Shown: positions 33,767 through 41,880 of the stretch, in pieces
Layout: each line of letters begins with the position of its first letter
Position numbering within the stretch: position 1 is the stretch's first letter
From: JACOMS01 sp051252005
GTDB taxonomy: Bacteria; Pseudomonadota; Alphaproteobacteria; Caulobacterales; Maricaulaceae
Length of the DNA stretch: 64,000 nt
Direction: 5' to 3'
Assembly: GCA_051252005.1 (NCBI GenBank)
Contig: JBPOEZ010000001.1
Location: forward strand, 434,001 to 498,000
The notes under the pieces: model-generated
Told to the model about the DNA's origin: nothing
The model's database searches: none
Seen by the model: only the letters and a program-made list of their open reading frames with translations
Program-made: the position numbers and the translations under genes

Positions 33767-34984
33767 CTATTTATAGAGTAAGTAGTGCTCCCTCACGGCC
33801 TTAAAATCCGCTAAATCAGCTTGCCAGCTAGCTCTGATGGCTTCGGCGCTAAGGCCGGATTTTATCTGTTTCATCAAAAGATCGTTGCCTGCAAGCTTGT
33901 TGAAAAAATTGTTAGAAAGAAAGAAGGCATCCTTGTCAGGAAGCGTTTCGTAAAAATCGATAATCCAGTCTAATTCAAGCTGTGCCTCATGCGCGTTTAT
34001 TGCGGCGTCCGTACGGCGTAGATCTACGCCTCGAGATAACTGACCGTCAAGCTTAGGCGACATCGCTCCAGCTACAGGCCGCGGCGTGAAAGAGAAGGCT
34101 CCGCTTTGATAATCAGGGTGGCCTATCACCTGAAACGGGAAGTCTGTGCCGCGTCCAATGCTAACAATCGTGCCTTCGAAAAGGGCCAGTGAGGGGTAGA
34201 GATAGACAGACTGCATATTAGGCAAGTTTGGAGAGGGTTTTACGGGCAAAGCGTATTTTGATGCATGCGAATAGTTCGCTATTTTTATGACAGTAAGATC
34301 GCATTTAGCACTGTTGCTAAGCCACCCTTCGCCGTTAATCATCTGCCCGTATTCGCCGATTGTCATGCCGTAAACGAGCGGTACGGGGTGCAATCCAATG
34401 AATGATGCGAACTCCGGTTCGAGCACAGGGCCGTCAACGTAAAATCCGTTAGGGTTGGGGCGGTCGAGCACTATCAAGGGAATGTCATTTTTCGCGCAAG
34501 ATTCCATCACGTAATGCAATGTGCTTAAGTAGGTATAAAACCTAACGCCAACGTCTTGAATATCAAATACCATGACATCCACGCCTTTGAGTAAGTCCGC
34601 GCTAGGTTTCTTCTGGCTGCCATAAAGCGAATGTATGGGAAGGCCAGTCTTTTCATCTACCTCGTCATTGATGGTTTCCCCTGCATCTTTTTGTCCGCGA
34701 AAGCCGTGCTCGGGCGCGAAGACTTTCTTTAGCTGGACGTCTTTTTCCAGTAACACATCGACCAAATGTTTGTCTTCCACCATTGACGTTGCATTGGCGA
34801 CGAGCGCTACGGATTTGCCGCGCAGCAAGGGCATATAAGATTCAAATCTTTCAGCGCCGACAGTCACTGCCTCGGCAGAGCTCGCGCGAACGTCCGGTAG
34901 ATTTTGCTCAGTTTTATCTGTGCCCTGACAAGCCACGAGGCAAAGAAGGACTAGAGAAAATGAAATGGTTTTTAATAGACTCAC
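33767..34984 (-). CDS. namZ: DUF1343 lipoprotein, NamZ-like exo-beta-N-acetylmuramidase
   Basis: A 405-residue envelope protein with lipobox LVAC (Cys 19). Family segments include FAPEHGFRGQKDAGE, LPIHSLYG, VMVFDIQDVGVRFYTY, LDRPNPNG and GRGTDFPFQVIG. Bacillus NamZ (formerly YbbC), a DUF1343 protein, removes non-reducing-end MurNAc from wall fragments and is encoded with murQ. The same pairing here strongly supports that activity. It is first in the operon namZ-murQ-D-lactate dehydrogenase. An ATACCAC (GTGGTAT on the coding strand) element lies 12 bases before the start codon. Confidence 0.85.
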   Translation of the reverse strand: MSLLKTISFSLVLLCLVACQGTDKTEQNLPDVRASSAEAVTVGAERFESYMPLLRGKSVALVANATSMVEDKHLVDVLLEKDVQLKKVFAPEHGFRGQKDAGETINDEVDEKTGLPIHSLYGSQKKPSADLLKGVDVMVFDIQDVGVRFYTYLSTLHYVMESCAKNDIPLIVLDRPNPNGFYVDGPVLEPEFASFIGLHPVPLVYGMTIGEYGQMINGEGWLSNSAKCDLTVIKIANYSHASKYALPVKPSPNLPNMQSVYLYPSLALFEGTIVSIGRGTDFPFQVIGHPDYQSGAFSFTPRPVAGAMSPKLDGQLSRGVDLRRTDAAINAHEAQLELDWIIDFYETLPDKDAFFLSNNFFNKLAGNDLLMKQIKSGLSAEAIRASWQADLADFKAVREHYLLYK

Positions 34985-34995
34985 GCATGAACATT

Positions 34996-35003
34996 ATACC
35001 ACG
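34996..35003 (-). promoter_or_regulatory. TGGTAT half-site upstream of the NamZ operon
   Basis: CGTGGTAT on the minus strand, just before the namZ start codon, matches the half-sites at the kinase/nagA and TonB-receptor control regions. Its position would let a bound repressor block transcription or translation start. Confidence 0.4.
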
Positions 35004-35309
35004 GCGCATATTATACAAACGTAGAAAGCCATCTTTCCTTTAAGAAGAATTACGCTTTCTCAGCGTTATAAATCTAACCAGGTAACCACGTTTTTTTTGG
35101 CGTGGATTGTTTGCGGGCTTAAACCAAGGTTTTCACCTGCATTTAGCTCAAAGCCCTGCATATCAATCTTTTTCACGAAAAAATTGTTTCTTAACTCTAA
35201 ATTTAAGCTGTGTATTAATGCGTATGGTTTAAATGGAGGGTCAGGAGACTGTCTTGAAATTTGATTGCCTGTGAAAGGGGAATTTCTTTTGAATTATCTC
35301 TCTAGTTAG

Positions 35310-35358
35310 ATAAGCGATTTGGGCGAATTTGCCACACAATTTGTTCCAAATCGCTTAT
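35310..35358. repeat. 13-bp perfect inverted repeat
   Basis: ATAAGCGATTTGG at 35310-35322 is mirrored by its exact complement at 35346-35358, with a 23-base spacer. It lies in the 416-base gene-free stretch between namZ and the motE-like gene, about 40 bases past the latter's stop codon. There is no U-run on either side, so it is not a classical terminator. The rest of the gap (34985-35400) holds the NamZ promoter region and no gene that I can support. Confidence 0.8.
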
Positions 35359-35400
35359 TATAACGTTTTCAAAGCTCAAAGGATGCTCAGAGTACTGCGT

Positions 35401-35967
35401 TTAGCGGTATTGCGCATTTCTTCCAGCGATTATCACGCTAATGGCATAAGACTTACGCGCGTCCATGTTAGCCATGATGAGGCCTGCTTTGTCGCTACTC
35501 ATTTCCCTTAAGAACCCTGCTGCAAAGTTAGGGTCCATAGAGTCGAAAATGGTGGCCGCCTGCTTGGGTTTCATGGTTTGGTACATGCCGACAAGGTGCT
35601 TTAAGTCATCATTTGCGACAGTTTTCAAGCTATCGATCTTTCCCTGCAGTTTAGAGTTGGCATCCTCAACGGTGGCGAGCTGACCGGATAGCCTTGTTTC
35701 AATCGCGAGGAGGGACTTCTCGCGGATTGAAATTTCTTTTTCTCGTTCCTCTAAATGTTCCAAGTCAGCTGAGAGCGCCTCGTAGGTTTCTCCGGTAAGG
35801 CATTTGCCGCCCGCATTGATAGGCGTGGCTGAAAGCAGCGTTTGGCTCGTATCGTGCGCAGGCTCAACGGCTTGTTCAGGGCGAACTTCCGAAGACACTT
35901 GGGCCGCGCGGGTCAGCACTAGAATGCCGAACGATACACTCATTATGGATAAGATATGGGTTTTCAT
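35401..35967 (-). CDS. MotE-like flagellar protein (MgtE N-terminal-like domain)
   Basis: A 188-residue exported or membrane-anchored protein. A hydrophobic N-terminus (residues 5-22) is followed by a coiled coil at about 65-120 (ADLEHLEEREKEISIREKSL). The C-terminal domain, YQTMKPKQAATIFDSMDPNFAAGFL onward, is the MgtE-N-like fold of MotE. In Sinorhizobium MotE is a periplasmic chaperone for MotC, a partner of MotB. It is the last gene of a fliL-DUF6468-motE operon, overlapping DUF6468 by four bases. The long exported protein at 50082-51887 may be its client, which is inference. Confidence 0.75.
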   Translation of the reverse strand: MKTHILSIMSVSFGILVLTRAAQVSSEVRPEQAVEPAHDTSQTLLSATPINAGGKCLTGETYEALSADLEHLEEREKEISIREKSLLAIETRLSGQLATVEDANSKLQGKIDSLKTVANDDLKHLVGMYQTMKPKQAATIFDSMDPNFAAGFLREMSSDKAGLIMANMDARKSYAISVIIAGRNAQYR

Positions 35968-36488
35968 GATCCAGAAGTCTTTTTTAAGGGGCGAACGTTT
36001 GACGTTGTTTTTTCACTTGAGGTGCTATCCGGGTTTTCAGCTGTCTTGTAAAACTCTTTGCTCTTTATTTCGGACACAATCCTAAGAAGTTCTACAGCGG
36101 TTGTTTCTGCCTTGCTTACGGCCCGATCTAAAGAAACCTCGATTGAATATTCGAGGAGATCTTGTTGATCCTTGGCTCTCTCGCAGTGCCGTTCCAAATT
36201 TTGCATGAGATGTTCGACGTCTGGCGTGAGTTTCTCTGATTTTTCGATGAGACCGTTAAGCGTTTGAACCGCCTCTAAGGTGGAGGTTTGCGCTGATTGA
36301 GCGGCGCTATAGGTTTGTTCAATCGCTTTGGTCAGCGTCACGATTGTTGCGCCAAGCCCTGTGTCGAGGTTGTTGAGCTTAGTCAGGCGCCGGTTGAGGA
36401 GGTAGCAATACAGACAGGCAATGGCAGAAAGGAATATGAGAATCATATCGGGCAGATAGGCTAAGATTTGCGCGGGATTGATCGACAT
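35964..36488 (-). CDS. DUF6468 flagellar-cluster membrane protein
   Basis: A 174-residue protein with one N-terminal membrane helix (about residues 12-32, LPDMILIFLSAIACLYCYLL). A long helical, probably coiled-coil cytosolic part follows (NNLDTGLGATIVTLTKAIEQ, then repeated SAQ/SEK heptad-like stretches). It matches my memory of DUF6468, found beside fliL in alphaproteobacterial flagellar clusters; its role is unknown. It lies four bases after fliL and overlaps the motE-like gene. Confidence 0.7.
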   Translation of the reverse strand: MSINPAQILAYLPDMILIFLSAIACLYCYLLNRRLTKLNNLDTGLGATIVTLTKAIEQTYSAAQSAQTSTLEAVQTLNGLIEKSEKLTPDVEHLMQNLERHCERAKDQQDLLEYSIEVSLDRAVSKAETTAVELLRIVSEIKSKEFYKTAENPDSTSSEKTTSNVRPLKKTSGS

Positions 36489-36492
36489 GTGT

Positions 36493-37017
36493 CTATCTCA
36501 CTAAAAAATCAGTTATCAAGATACCACGTACCTCGTCCTGACCAAAAACAAGTTGAGCCCGGCGCAATAAGTGAGCGCGCATTTGGGCCATAAAGGCGGC
36601 ATCTTCTATTTGTTCGAGCCTTAAGGCCCGTAGGTAACCTGTAAAGGCATCACGGACTTTCGGGTCACTAGGGTCTATATAGTCATACTCACTTGAGAGA
36701 ACTTCAAGAGTTATTCCGATTTTTAGTATGCGGTTATTGTTTTGCAGTGAAATCGTAAAGGGTGTGAGTTCTAAATAAGAGGTATCTGCAGAAAGTTCAA
36801 ACTCTTCGGCCGTTTCGCCATGGCCCGGATCGGAGGCTTCTGCTGTGTCGTGGGCTGGAGCATCGGGCCGGGGGAGAAGAAATACGGTTCCAAATGAGAC
36901 TAAGCCTACAGCTACAGCCAAGACAAGTTTGGAGGCTAGGCCTCCTGAAGGCTTGCTTTCCGGCTGGCTACCATCTGCAGCGTCCGGCTTCTTGGGTTTT
37001 GACTTCTTGCTTGCCAT
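36493..37017 (-). CDS. fliL: Flagellar basal-body-associated protein FliL
   Basis: Inner-membrane protein that surrounds the stator and supports torque and motor opening. ATG 37017 gives a 174-residue protein starting MASKKSKPKKP; the in-frame codon at 37065 adds a non-typical leader. A lysine-rich cytosolic start is followed by a membrane helix at about 28-48 (LVLAVAVGLVSFGTVFLL). The periplasmic FliL domain follows (YLELTPFTISLQNNNRILKIGITLEV) and ends with ILITDFLVR. It is divergent from fliF. A second FliL-like gene lies at 54629. Confidence 0.88.
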   Translation of the reverse strand: MASKKSKPKKPDAADGSQPESKPSGGLASKLVLAVAVGLVSFGTVFLLPRPDAPAHDTAEASDPGHGETAEEFELSADTSYLELTPFTISLQNNNRILKIGITLEVLSSEYDYIDPSDPKVRDAFTGYLRALRLEQIEDAAFMAQMRAHLLRRAQLVFGQDEVRGILITDFLVR

Positions 37018-37095
37018 TTTAAATGCATTCTTGAGTGTGGGAATCGTTACCACACCGACTGTCACAGTTTATGGTAAACTATCTGTTAACGCTTT

Positions 37096-37111
37096 TTAGT
37101 TAATCGTTAAC
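37096..37111 (+). promoter_or_regulatory. CtrA-like box in the fliL/fliF divergent region
   Basis: TTAG-N7-TTAAC, one mismatch from the CtrA consensus TTAA-N7-TTAAC. It is identical at 15 of 16 positions to the site at 62747-62762 between fliI and flgB. CtrA drives early flagellar genes in Caulobacter-type bacteria. Confidence 0.55.
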
Positions 37112-37155
37112 GGCCTCGTCTAGGTGAAGGATTCTCTTAACAAATTGGCAGCAGA

Positions 37156-38748
37156 ATGAATATTTTTAATGTTTGGCTAAAACTACCGATGCAAAATCGA
37201 GTGCTTTCGATTGTTAGTGTCTTAGCAACGATCACGGCTCTGTATTTTCTCGTTGCTGCAACGCTGAAAACTAAGACGGATCTTCTATATTCTGGCCTTG
37301 ACCCTGCGGCTGCGGGCGAAATTATTGCTAAGCTTGAAACTATGGACGTTGTTTATGACGTGAAGGGTAATTCGATTTACGCGGATAAGTCTCGACGTGA
37401 TTCTTTAAGGCTTGAGCTGGCGCGTGAAGGCCTTCCTCGTCAAAATACAGTAGGGTATGAGCTTTTTGACGATATGAACAGTTTTGCCATGACATCAGAT
37501 ATGTTCAACACAGCCTATTGGCGGGCAAAAGAGGGTGAACTGGCTCGAACGTTGTTGGCCATGCCGTCGATAAGAAGTGCGCGCGTCCATCTGGGTACGC
37601 AAAAGTCGTCTGGTTTCGCCAGTCAAGCATCGGCAAAGTCTGCCTCAGTAACGATTACCACATCGGGCGCATTGGGCCCAGCGCAAGCTAAGGCGATTCA
37701 GTACCTTACGGCTTTAGCTGTATCGGGATTGAACCCATCCGATGTTGCCGTAATCGATGTACGTCACGGCGTCATTGCAGGTCCTGGCACAGGAAACGAA
37801 TCCGAGAACGGTGCTATGCTCGAGGTCGAGCGGGCAGCGCAAATAAAACAAAACTTGCTGAGCTTGCTTGAGGCTCGCGTCGGCGTGGGGAATGCACGCG
37901 TAAACGTTTCTTTGGATATTGACCGCGAGCATACCACAACGGCCGAGCGTACCTTCGATCCTGAATCTCGTGTACTAAAGTCCCAAACAACGAATGAAAC
38001 GACCGACACAAGTAGTGGCAGTAATAGCTCTGTGACGGTTGCGAGTAATTTACCTGAAGGCGACGCTGGCGGCGGGAGTAGTTCGTCTGAGCGCAGTGAG
38101 ACATCGGAAACTGTCACGTACGAAATTTCAGAAATTGTTCGAAATACCGAAATGTTACCGGGCCAAATCAAGCGGATGACGGTTGCTGTCTTGATTAATG
38201 ACATCGTTAGCCGTGATGAAAATGGCGAACAAACGATTACTGCGCGGTCCCCAGAGGAGCTGTCTGTTTTGCAGGGGCTTGTTAGCGCCGCCGCTGGCCT
38301 TGATGAAACGCGTGGGGATAAGCTTGAATTGAAAAGTCTTTCCTTTTCGCAACGTGATATTCCAGACTTGGTCGAACGCCCAAGCTTAGTGGAGCAGTTT
38401 TTAGAGCGTTATCTTTGGAGTACGGTGCAAACCGGTCTGTTAGCTCTCGTTATCTTGGTTCTAGGTCTATTTGTTGTAAAACCGCTTTTAACTCAGAGGC
38501 AAGATGATGAAACGCCCGGCTTGGCGCCTATGTCATTGGACGGACCTCGTCAAAATACGGCGAGTTCATTAGAACCTTTGGCAATTACAGGCCAGGTTCC
38601 TGGTGAACAGTTGCGTATTGGGAGTAGCGAGAGCGCCAATTCTAGTGACCCGATTGAGCAGCTTAAGGCCGCGACAACCGAGCAATCTGTCGATGCCGCG
38701 GACCTTTTAGCCAGCTGGCTTGATGGCGCGCCGAGGAGGGCTGGTTAA
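37156..38748 (+). CDS. fliF: Flagellar MS-ring protein FliF
   Basis: Forms the inner-membrane MS ring that templates the basal body and export gate. In the 530-residue protein, transmembrane helices lie at about 18-40 and 420-443 (LLALVILVLGLFVV). Ring-building motifs sit in the periplasmic part (LLYSGLDPAAAGEI, GYELFDDMNSFAMTSDMF, LARTLLAMPSIRSARVHL). The C-terminal cytosolic tail ending AADLLASWLDG is the FliG-binding element. It starts a rightward operon fliF-fliH-fliN-fliP-fliG and shares one base with fliH. Confidence 0.95.
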   Translation: MNIFNVWLKLPMQNRVLSIVSVLATITALYFLVAATLKTKTDLLYSGLDPAAAGEIIAKLETMDVVYDVKGNSIYADKSRRDSLRLELAREGLPRQNTVGYELFDDMNSFAMTSDMFNTAYWRAKEGELARTLLAMPSIRSARVHLGTQKSSGFASQASAKSASVTITTSGALGPAQAKAIQYLTALAVSGLNPSDVAVIDVRHGVIAGPGTGNESENGAMLEVERAAQIKQNLLSLLEARVGVGNARVNVSLDIDREHTTTAERTFDPESRVLKSQTTNETTDTSSGSNSSVTVASNLPEGDAGGGSSSSERSETSETVTYEISEIVRNTEMLPGQIKRMTVAVLINDIVSRDENGEQTITARSPEELSVLQGLVSAAAGLDETRGDKLELKSLSFSQRDIPDLVERPSLVEQFLERYLWSTVQTGLLALVILVLGLFVVKPLLTQRQDDETPGLAPMSLDGPRQNTASSLEPLAITGQVPGEQLRIGSSESANSSDPIEQLKAATTEQSVDAADLLASWLDGAPRRAG

Positions 38749-39416
38749 TGGACGGCAGTATTCTCAAAAAAGTTAACGTATATCCTGCCGGTAATGGACA
38801 GTTGGGCCAAATACAAAGCCCGAATTATACTGAGGTAAATGTTATTAGCGCTGACATTGGTGTCTTCCATCAGACCCCGCAGACAAGCCGGAAAGATAAG
38901 CCTGCCGAGTTGCCTGAGCTAGATTACGCCGCAGGCCTTCGCGACGGAAAGGCTAAGTCTGATCTTGTATATCAAAATACTATAAGCGTAATGCAGAAGG
39001 CTCTAGATGCGTTCAAAGTCGAAATTAAGACCATAGCAGCGCAAATTGAATTTGATCATTTGTCCGCGCTAAATGCCTGTTTAACTTCAGCTGTCCCCAG
39101 CTTAATGAAACACGGTACGGGTGCAGAAATTCATAAGCTTATTGCCCAAACGTCAGAAGCCACCTTGAACGGTGACGTGCATTTCCGTGTTCATCCTGAC
39201 GATCATGAGGATTGTCAAAGACTATGCGAAATGAAACGAACAGGTATAATTGTTACGGCTGATTCGAGCCTTAGCGCTAAACAAATAAAAGTAGAATGGC
39301 AAAACGGCGGCGCTGAAATTAACAGCGGCGAGATATTTGAAACGTTTTTACAGAGTTTTGAAAACGTTCTGAAAACACTAAACTCAGACTATCATGCGGA
39401 GCGTAACAATGGCTAA
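38748..39416 (+). CDS. fliH: Flagellar export regulator FliH-like (FlbE-like)
   Basis: A 222-residue cytosolic protein without strong sequence motifs. A variable N-terminus is followed by a central helical, E/K/A-rich region (about 65-120) and a C-terminal domain (HFRVHPDDHEDCQRL, VTADSSLSAKQIKVEWQNGGAEI) that resembles FliH/SctL. That segment also has the typical closing pattern of FliH proteins, which contact the ATPase FliI. Assignment rests mainly on this and on its place between fliF and fliN, as in Caulobacter fliF-fliG-flbE-fliN. It overlaps fliF by one base and fliN by eight. Confidence 0.72.
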   Translation: MDGSILKKVNVYPAGNGQLGQIQSPNYTEVNVISADIGVFHQTPQTSRKDKPAELPELDYAAGLRDGKAKSDLVYQNTISVMQKALDAFKVEIKTIAAQIEFDHLSALNACLTSAVPSLMKHGTGAEIHKLIAQTSEATLNGDVHFRVHPDDHEDCQRLCEMKRTGIIVTADSSLSAKQIKVEWQNGGAEINSGEIFETFLQSFENVLKTLNSDYHAERNNG

Positions 39417-39753
39417 AGCAGCAAGTACGGCTAATCCTAAAACTAAGCCGCCAGTTCCAGACGCTGAGCGCCGCGATAATAATGACGGCGCAGTGTATAA
39501 GCGGTCCATATACGCGTTGCCTGTCTCTGTTCAGGTTGTCATTGGTACAGCGCGTCCAACTATTGCAGAACTCTTGCAAATGAAGGAGGATTCGCTCCTC
39601 CAGCTTGACAGTAAAATTAACGATCCTGTCGATTTGTGTATTAATGATCGGATCATTGCGCGCGGAGAGTTAATTGAAACCGACCCTGAAACAGGAAGTA
39701 TCGGGGTAAAACTGACGCAAATTGTTGATATATCTGAAGATACTTTGCGATGA
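39409..39753 (+). CDS. fliN: Flagellar C-ring switch protein FliN
   Basis: Builds the lower C-ring and helps dock the export apparatus. ATG 39409, with GGAG seven bases upstream, gives 114 residues; an in-frame start at 39394 is less likely. The C-terminal SpoA domain is clear (residues about 35-112): ALPVSVQVVIGTARPTIAEL, LLQLDSKINDPVDLCINDRI, ARGELIE. It overlaps fliH by eight and fliP by four bases, so translation is coupled. Confidence 0.92.
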   Translation: MAKAASTANPKTKPPVPDAERRDNNDGAVYKRSIYALPVSVQVVIGTARPTIAELLQMKEDSLLQLDSKINDPVDLCINDRIIARGELIETDPETGSIGVKLTQIVDISEDTLR

Positions 39754-40565
39754 TTGCAGCAAGGCCATACTATAAAAGTAAAGCCTTGTGGTCTTGGGTG
39801 CTTGCAGGTCTTATCTGTCTGTGCCTATCTCATTTTTTTGCTATGACGGCTTATGCTCAGGTGGAGCCGAGCCCAGCTCGTGACCTCCTTGAGGCTCTGC
39901 AGAGTTCGGACGAGAGCCCTGAGGGCGTAGCGCTAAACGGACGCATCATTCAGTTGTTCTTGGCTGTGACGGTTCTGAGCTTGGTGCCAGGCCTCGCGAT
40001 GATGGTTACTTGTTTGCCGTTCATGGTCATAGTTTTTTCTTTTCTGCGGCAAGCGATTGGCTTGCAGCAGTCTCCGCCGAATATGATGATTATGGGGTTG
40101 GCGATGTTCCTGACCTTTTTTGTTATGGAACCCGTGTTCACCAAGTCATGGAATGAAGGGCTGTCCCCGCTTATAGACGGCGAAATAACGGAAGAACAAG
40201 CGATTGAGAGAACCCTAACACCGTTTCGTAATTTCATGGAAAACCGCGTACAGAGAGACACATTGGAACGGCTTGCTGCAACGATGCCAGAGCGTAATTA
40301 TAACCTCGACGAAAAACCGCCTTTCCCATTGTTAGTGACGTCTTTCATGCTTTCAGAAATCAAGCAGGCCTTTCAAATCGGGTTTGTTATTTTTCTGCCT
40401 TTTTTGATTATTGACCTGATCGTTGCGTCGGTGCTTATGGCCATGGGTATGATGATGGTTCCGCCTGTCGTGGTTTCGTTGCCGTTTAAACTTGCATTTT
40501 TTGTAATGGCAGATGGATGGGTAAAAATAACTGAAGCGCTTCTGCGCGGATATGGTGTCACCTAG
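39750..40565 (+). CDS. fliP: Flagellar export gate protein FliP
   Basis: Core component of the inner-membrane type III export gate. In the 271-residue protein an N-terminal signal sequence ends around TAYA (residues 32-35), as in other FliP proteins. Conserved segments PFMVIVFSFLRQAIGLQQSPPN, MAMFLTFFVMEP-like, and PLLVTSFMLSEIKQAFQIGF (the lysine loop) are present, with four hydrophobic segments. FliQ lies at the far right edge of the window, separately from FliP. Confidence 0.95.
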   Translation: MIAARPYYKSKALWSWVLAGLICLCLSHFFAMTAYAQVEPSPARDLLEALQSSDESPEGVALNGRIIQLFLAVTVLSLVPGLAMMVTCLPFMVIVFSFLRQAIGLQQSPPNMMIMGLAMFLTFFVMEPVFTKSWNEGLSPLIDGEITEEQAIERTLTPFRNFMENRVQRDTLERLAATMPERNYNLDEKPPFPLLVTSFMLSEIKQAFQIGFVIFLPFLIIDLIVASVLMAMGMMMVPPVVVSLPFKLAFFVMADGWVKITEALLRGYGVT

Positions 40566-41665
40566 TGGCCAAAGCTGATGGAGTGGACGTGACGTCTTCA
40601 CGAGAAATGATAAACCCCGCTAATACGAATGTGGGTGTTAGTAATCGGGCGCTTACTGCCCCTGAAAAAGCGGCTGTGATCATCTCCCTGCTTGGTGCTG
40701 AGAGTGCGGGGCCTATCGTGGATAAAATTGAAGATTGCCACCTGCGATCTTTCATGTCCGCGCTAGAAAACATCAATCAACTTCCTCGTGAAAGTATGTT
40801 GGCGGTCGTCGCTGAATTCATCACAGAACTTCGCGGGAGACGCGGCGGGTTTAAAGGCGGGCCTAATGCCGCTAAAGAGCTCGTCAGCAGCATGTTTCCC
40901 GAAGACCGTGTTACGCAATTATTTGGCGCGCCTCCTCCTCCTCCTCCTCCTAAGACCAGTGCTGACAAGGTTTGGGCGTTATTGAGCGAACATCCTGTTG
41001 AAGAGGTGGCTAAATATTTGTCTTCGCAAAAAAGCGCTGTGGCGGCGATTGCTTTGTCTAAGCTCGACATAGCCAAGGCCGGCGAAATTTTGTCTGAACT
41101 ACCAGAGGAGGTTTCTCTTTTGTGCGTAGCTGAGATGTCACGCGGTTCCGCCGTTGATCCGCGAACGGTTGACGCCATAGCGGAGTTAATCGAAACAGAG
41201 TTGTTTATTGAAACACCCGGAGAATCTGGTTCTGAATCGGCCGTCTTTGTCGGCGAAGTCCTTGGTATTTTACCTCGGGACAGACGCAATAAAATGCTTG
41301 ATGCACTTGAAGCGTCTGATCCAGTGCAGGCCGCTCTCGTCCGGAAAAGTATGTTTACTTTTGAAGACTTGAAAGAAAAACTACCTGTGACGGCTATACC
41401 TATAATCTTTAGGGATTTCGATCAGATCGATCTTATCCGCGTGCTTAAGTTTGGTGGCGAGCAGCAGCCAGCCATCATAGAGTTTCTCTATGAAAATATT
41501 TCGCAGCGCATGGCAAATGATTTTAAAGATCAGGTCGGTGACCTTAGCGCTCTGAACCCAAAGCAAGGCGATGCTGCTATCTCGAGTCTCATGACATTTA
41601 TAAACAAACTAGAAAAAGAGGGGCGCATTGTTCTGATTAAGAAAGAGGCGCAAGAGGCGGCTTAG
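40565..41665 (+). CDS. fliG: Flagellar motor switch protein FliG
   Basis: Couples the MS ring to the C ring and contacts MotA for torque. It begins at GTG 40565, sharing one base with the fliP stop, and is 366 residues long, slightly longer than usual. The N-terminal domain (LTAPEKAAVIISLLGAESAG) is joined to the middle domain by a linker with seven consecutive prolines (about residues 121-127). The C-terminal torque helix reads FTFEDL, then RDFDQIDLIRVLKFGG. It is placed last in the operon, whereas in most relatives it follows fliF directly. Confidence 0.93.
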   Translation: MAKADGVDVTSSREMINPANTNVGVSNRALTAPEKAAVIISLLGAESAGPIVDKIEDCHLRSFMSALENINQLPRESMLAVVAEFITELRGRRGGFKGGPNAAKELVSSMFPEDRVTQLFGAPPPPPPPKTSADKVWALLSEHPVEEVAKYLSSQKSAVAAIALSKLDIAKAGEILSELPEEVSLLCVAEMSRGSAVDPRTVDAIAELIETELFIETPGESGSESAVFVGEVLGILPRDRRNKMLDALEASDPVQAALVRKSMFTFEDLKEKLPVTAIPIIFRDFDQIDLIRVLKFGGEQQPAIIEFLYENISQRMANDFKDQVGDLSALNPKQGDAAISSLMTFINKLEKEGRIVLIKKEAQEAA

Positions 41666-41685
41666 AGCCTTTTTTCCTAAATCGT

Positions 41686-41730
41686 ACCATTGTTGACCTC
41701 TGATGCTTTTAGGCCGTCTAGGTCAATGGT
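41686..41730. repeat. Imperfect stem-loop between convergent fliG and flgI
   Basis: ACCATTG-TT-GACCT pairs with AGGTCAATGGT around a roughly 19-base loop, with a two-base bulge. It lies in the 215-base gap between two convergent operons; no U-run follows, so terminator function is only possible. Confidence 0.4.
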
Positions 41731-41880
41731 TGGCTGTACGGGGCATAGCAAGTTTATCAGCTTGAATGGTCTTCTGTTTCTGAGCTGTGTTATAAGTCTT
41801 ACCCGATACTAGGCATCGCTTTTCACATTACGTGTTCGTAGAAGAATAAGCCCACTCCATCAAAGCAGGCTCGATATTGC

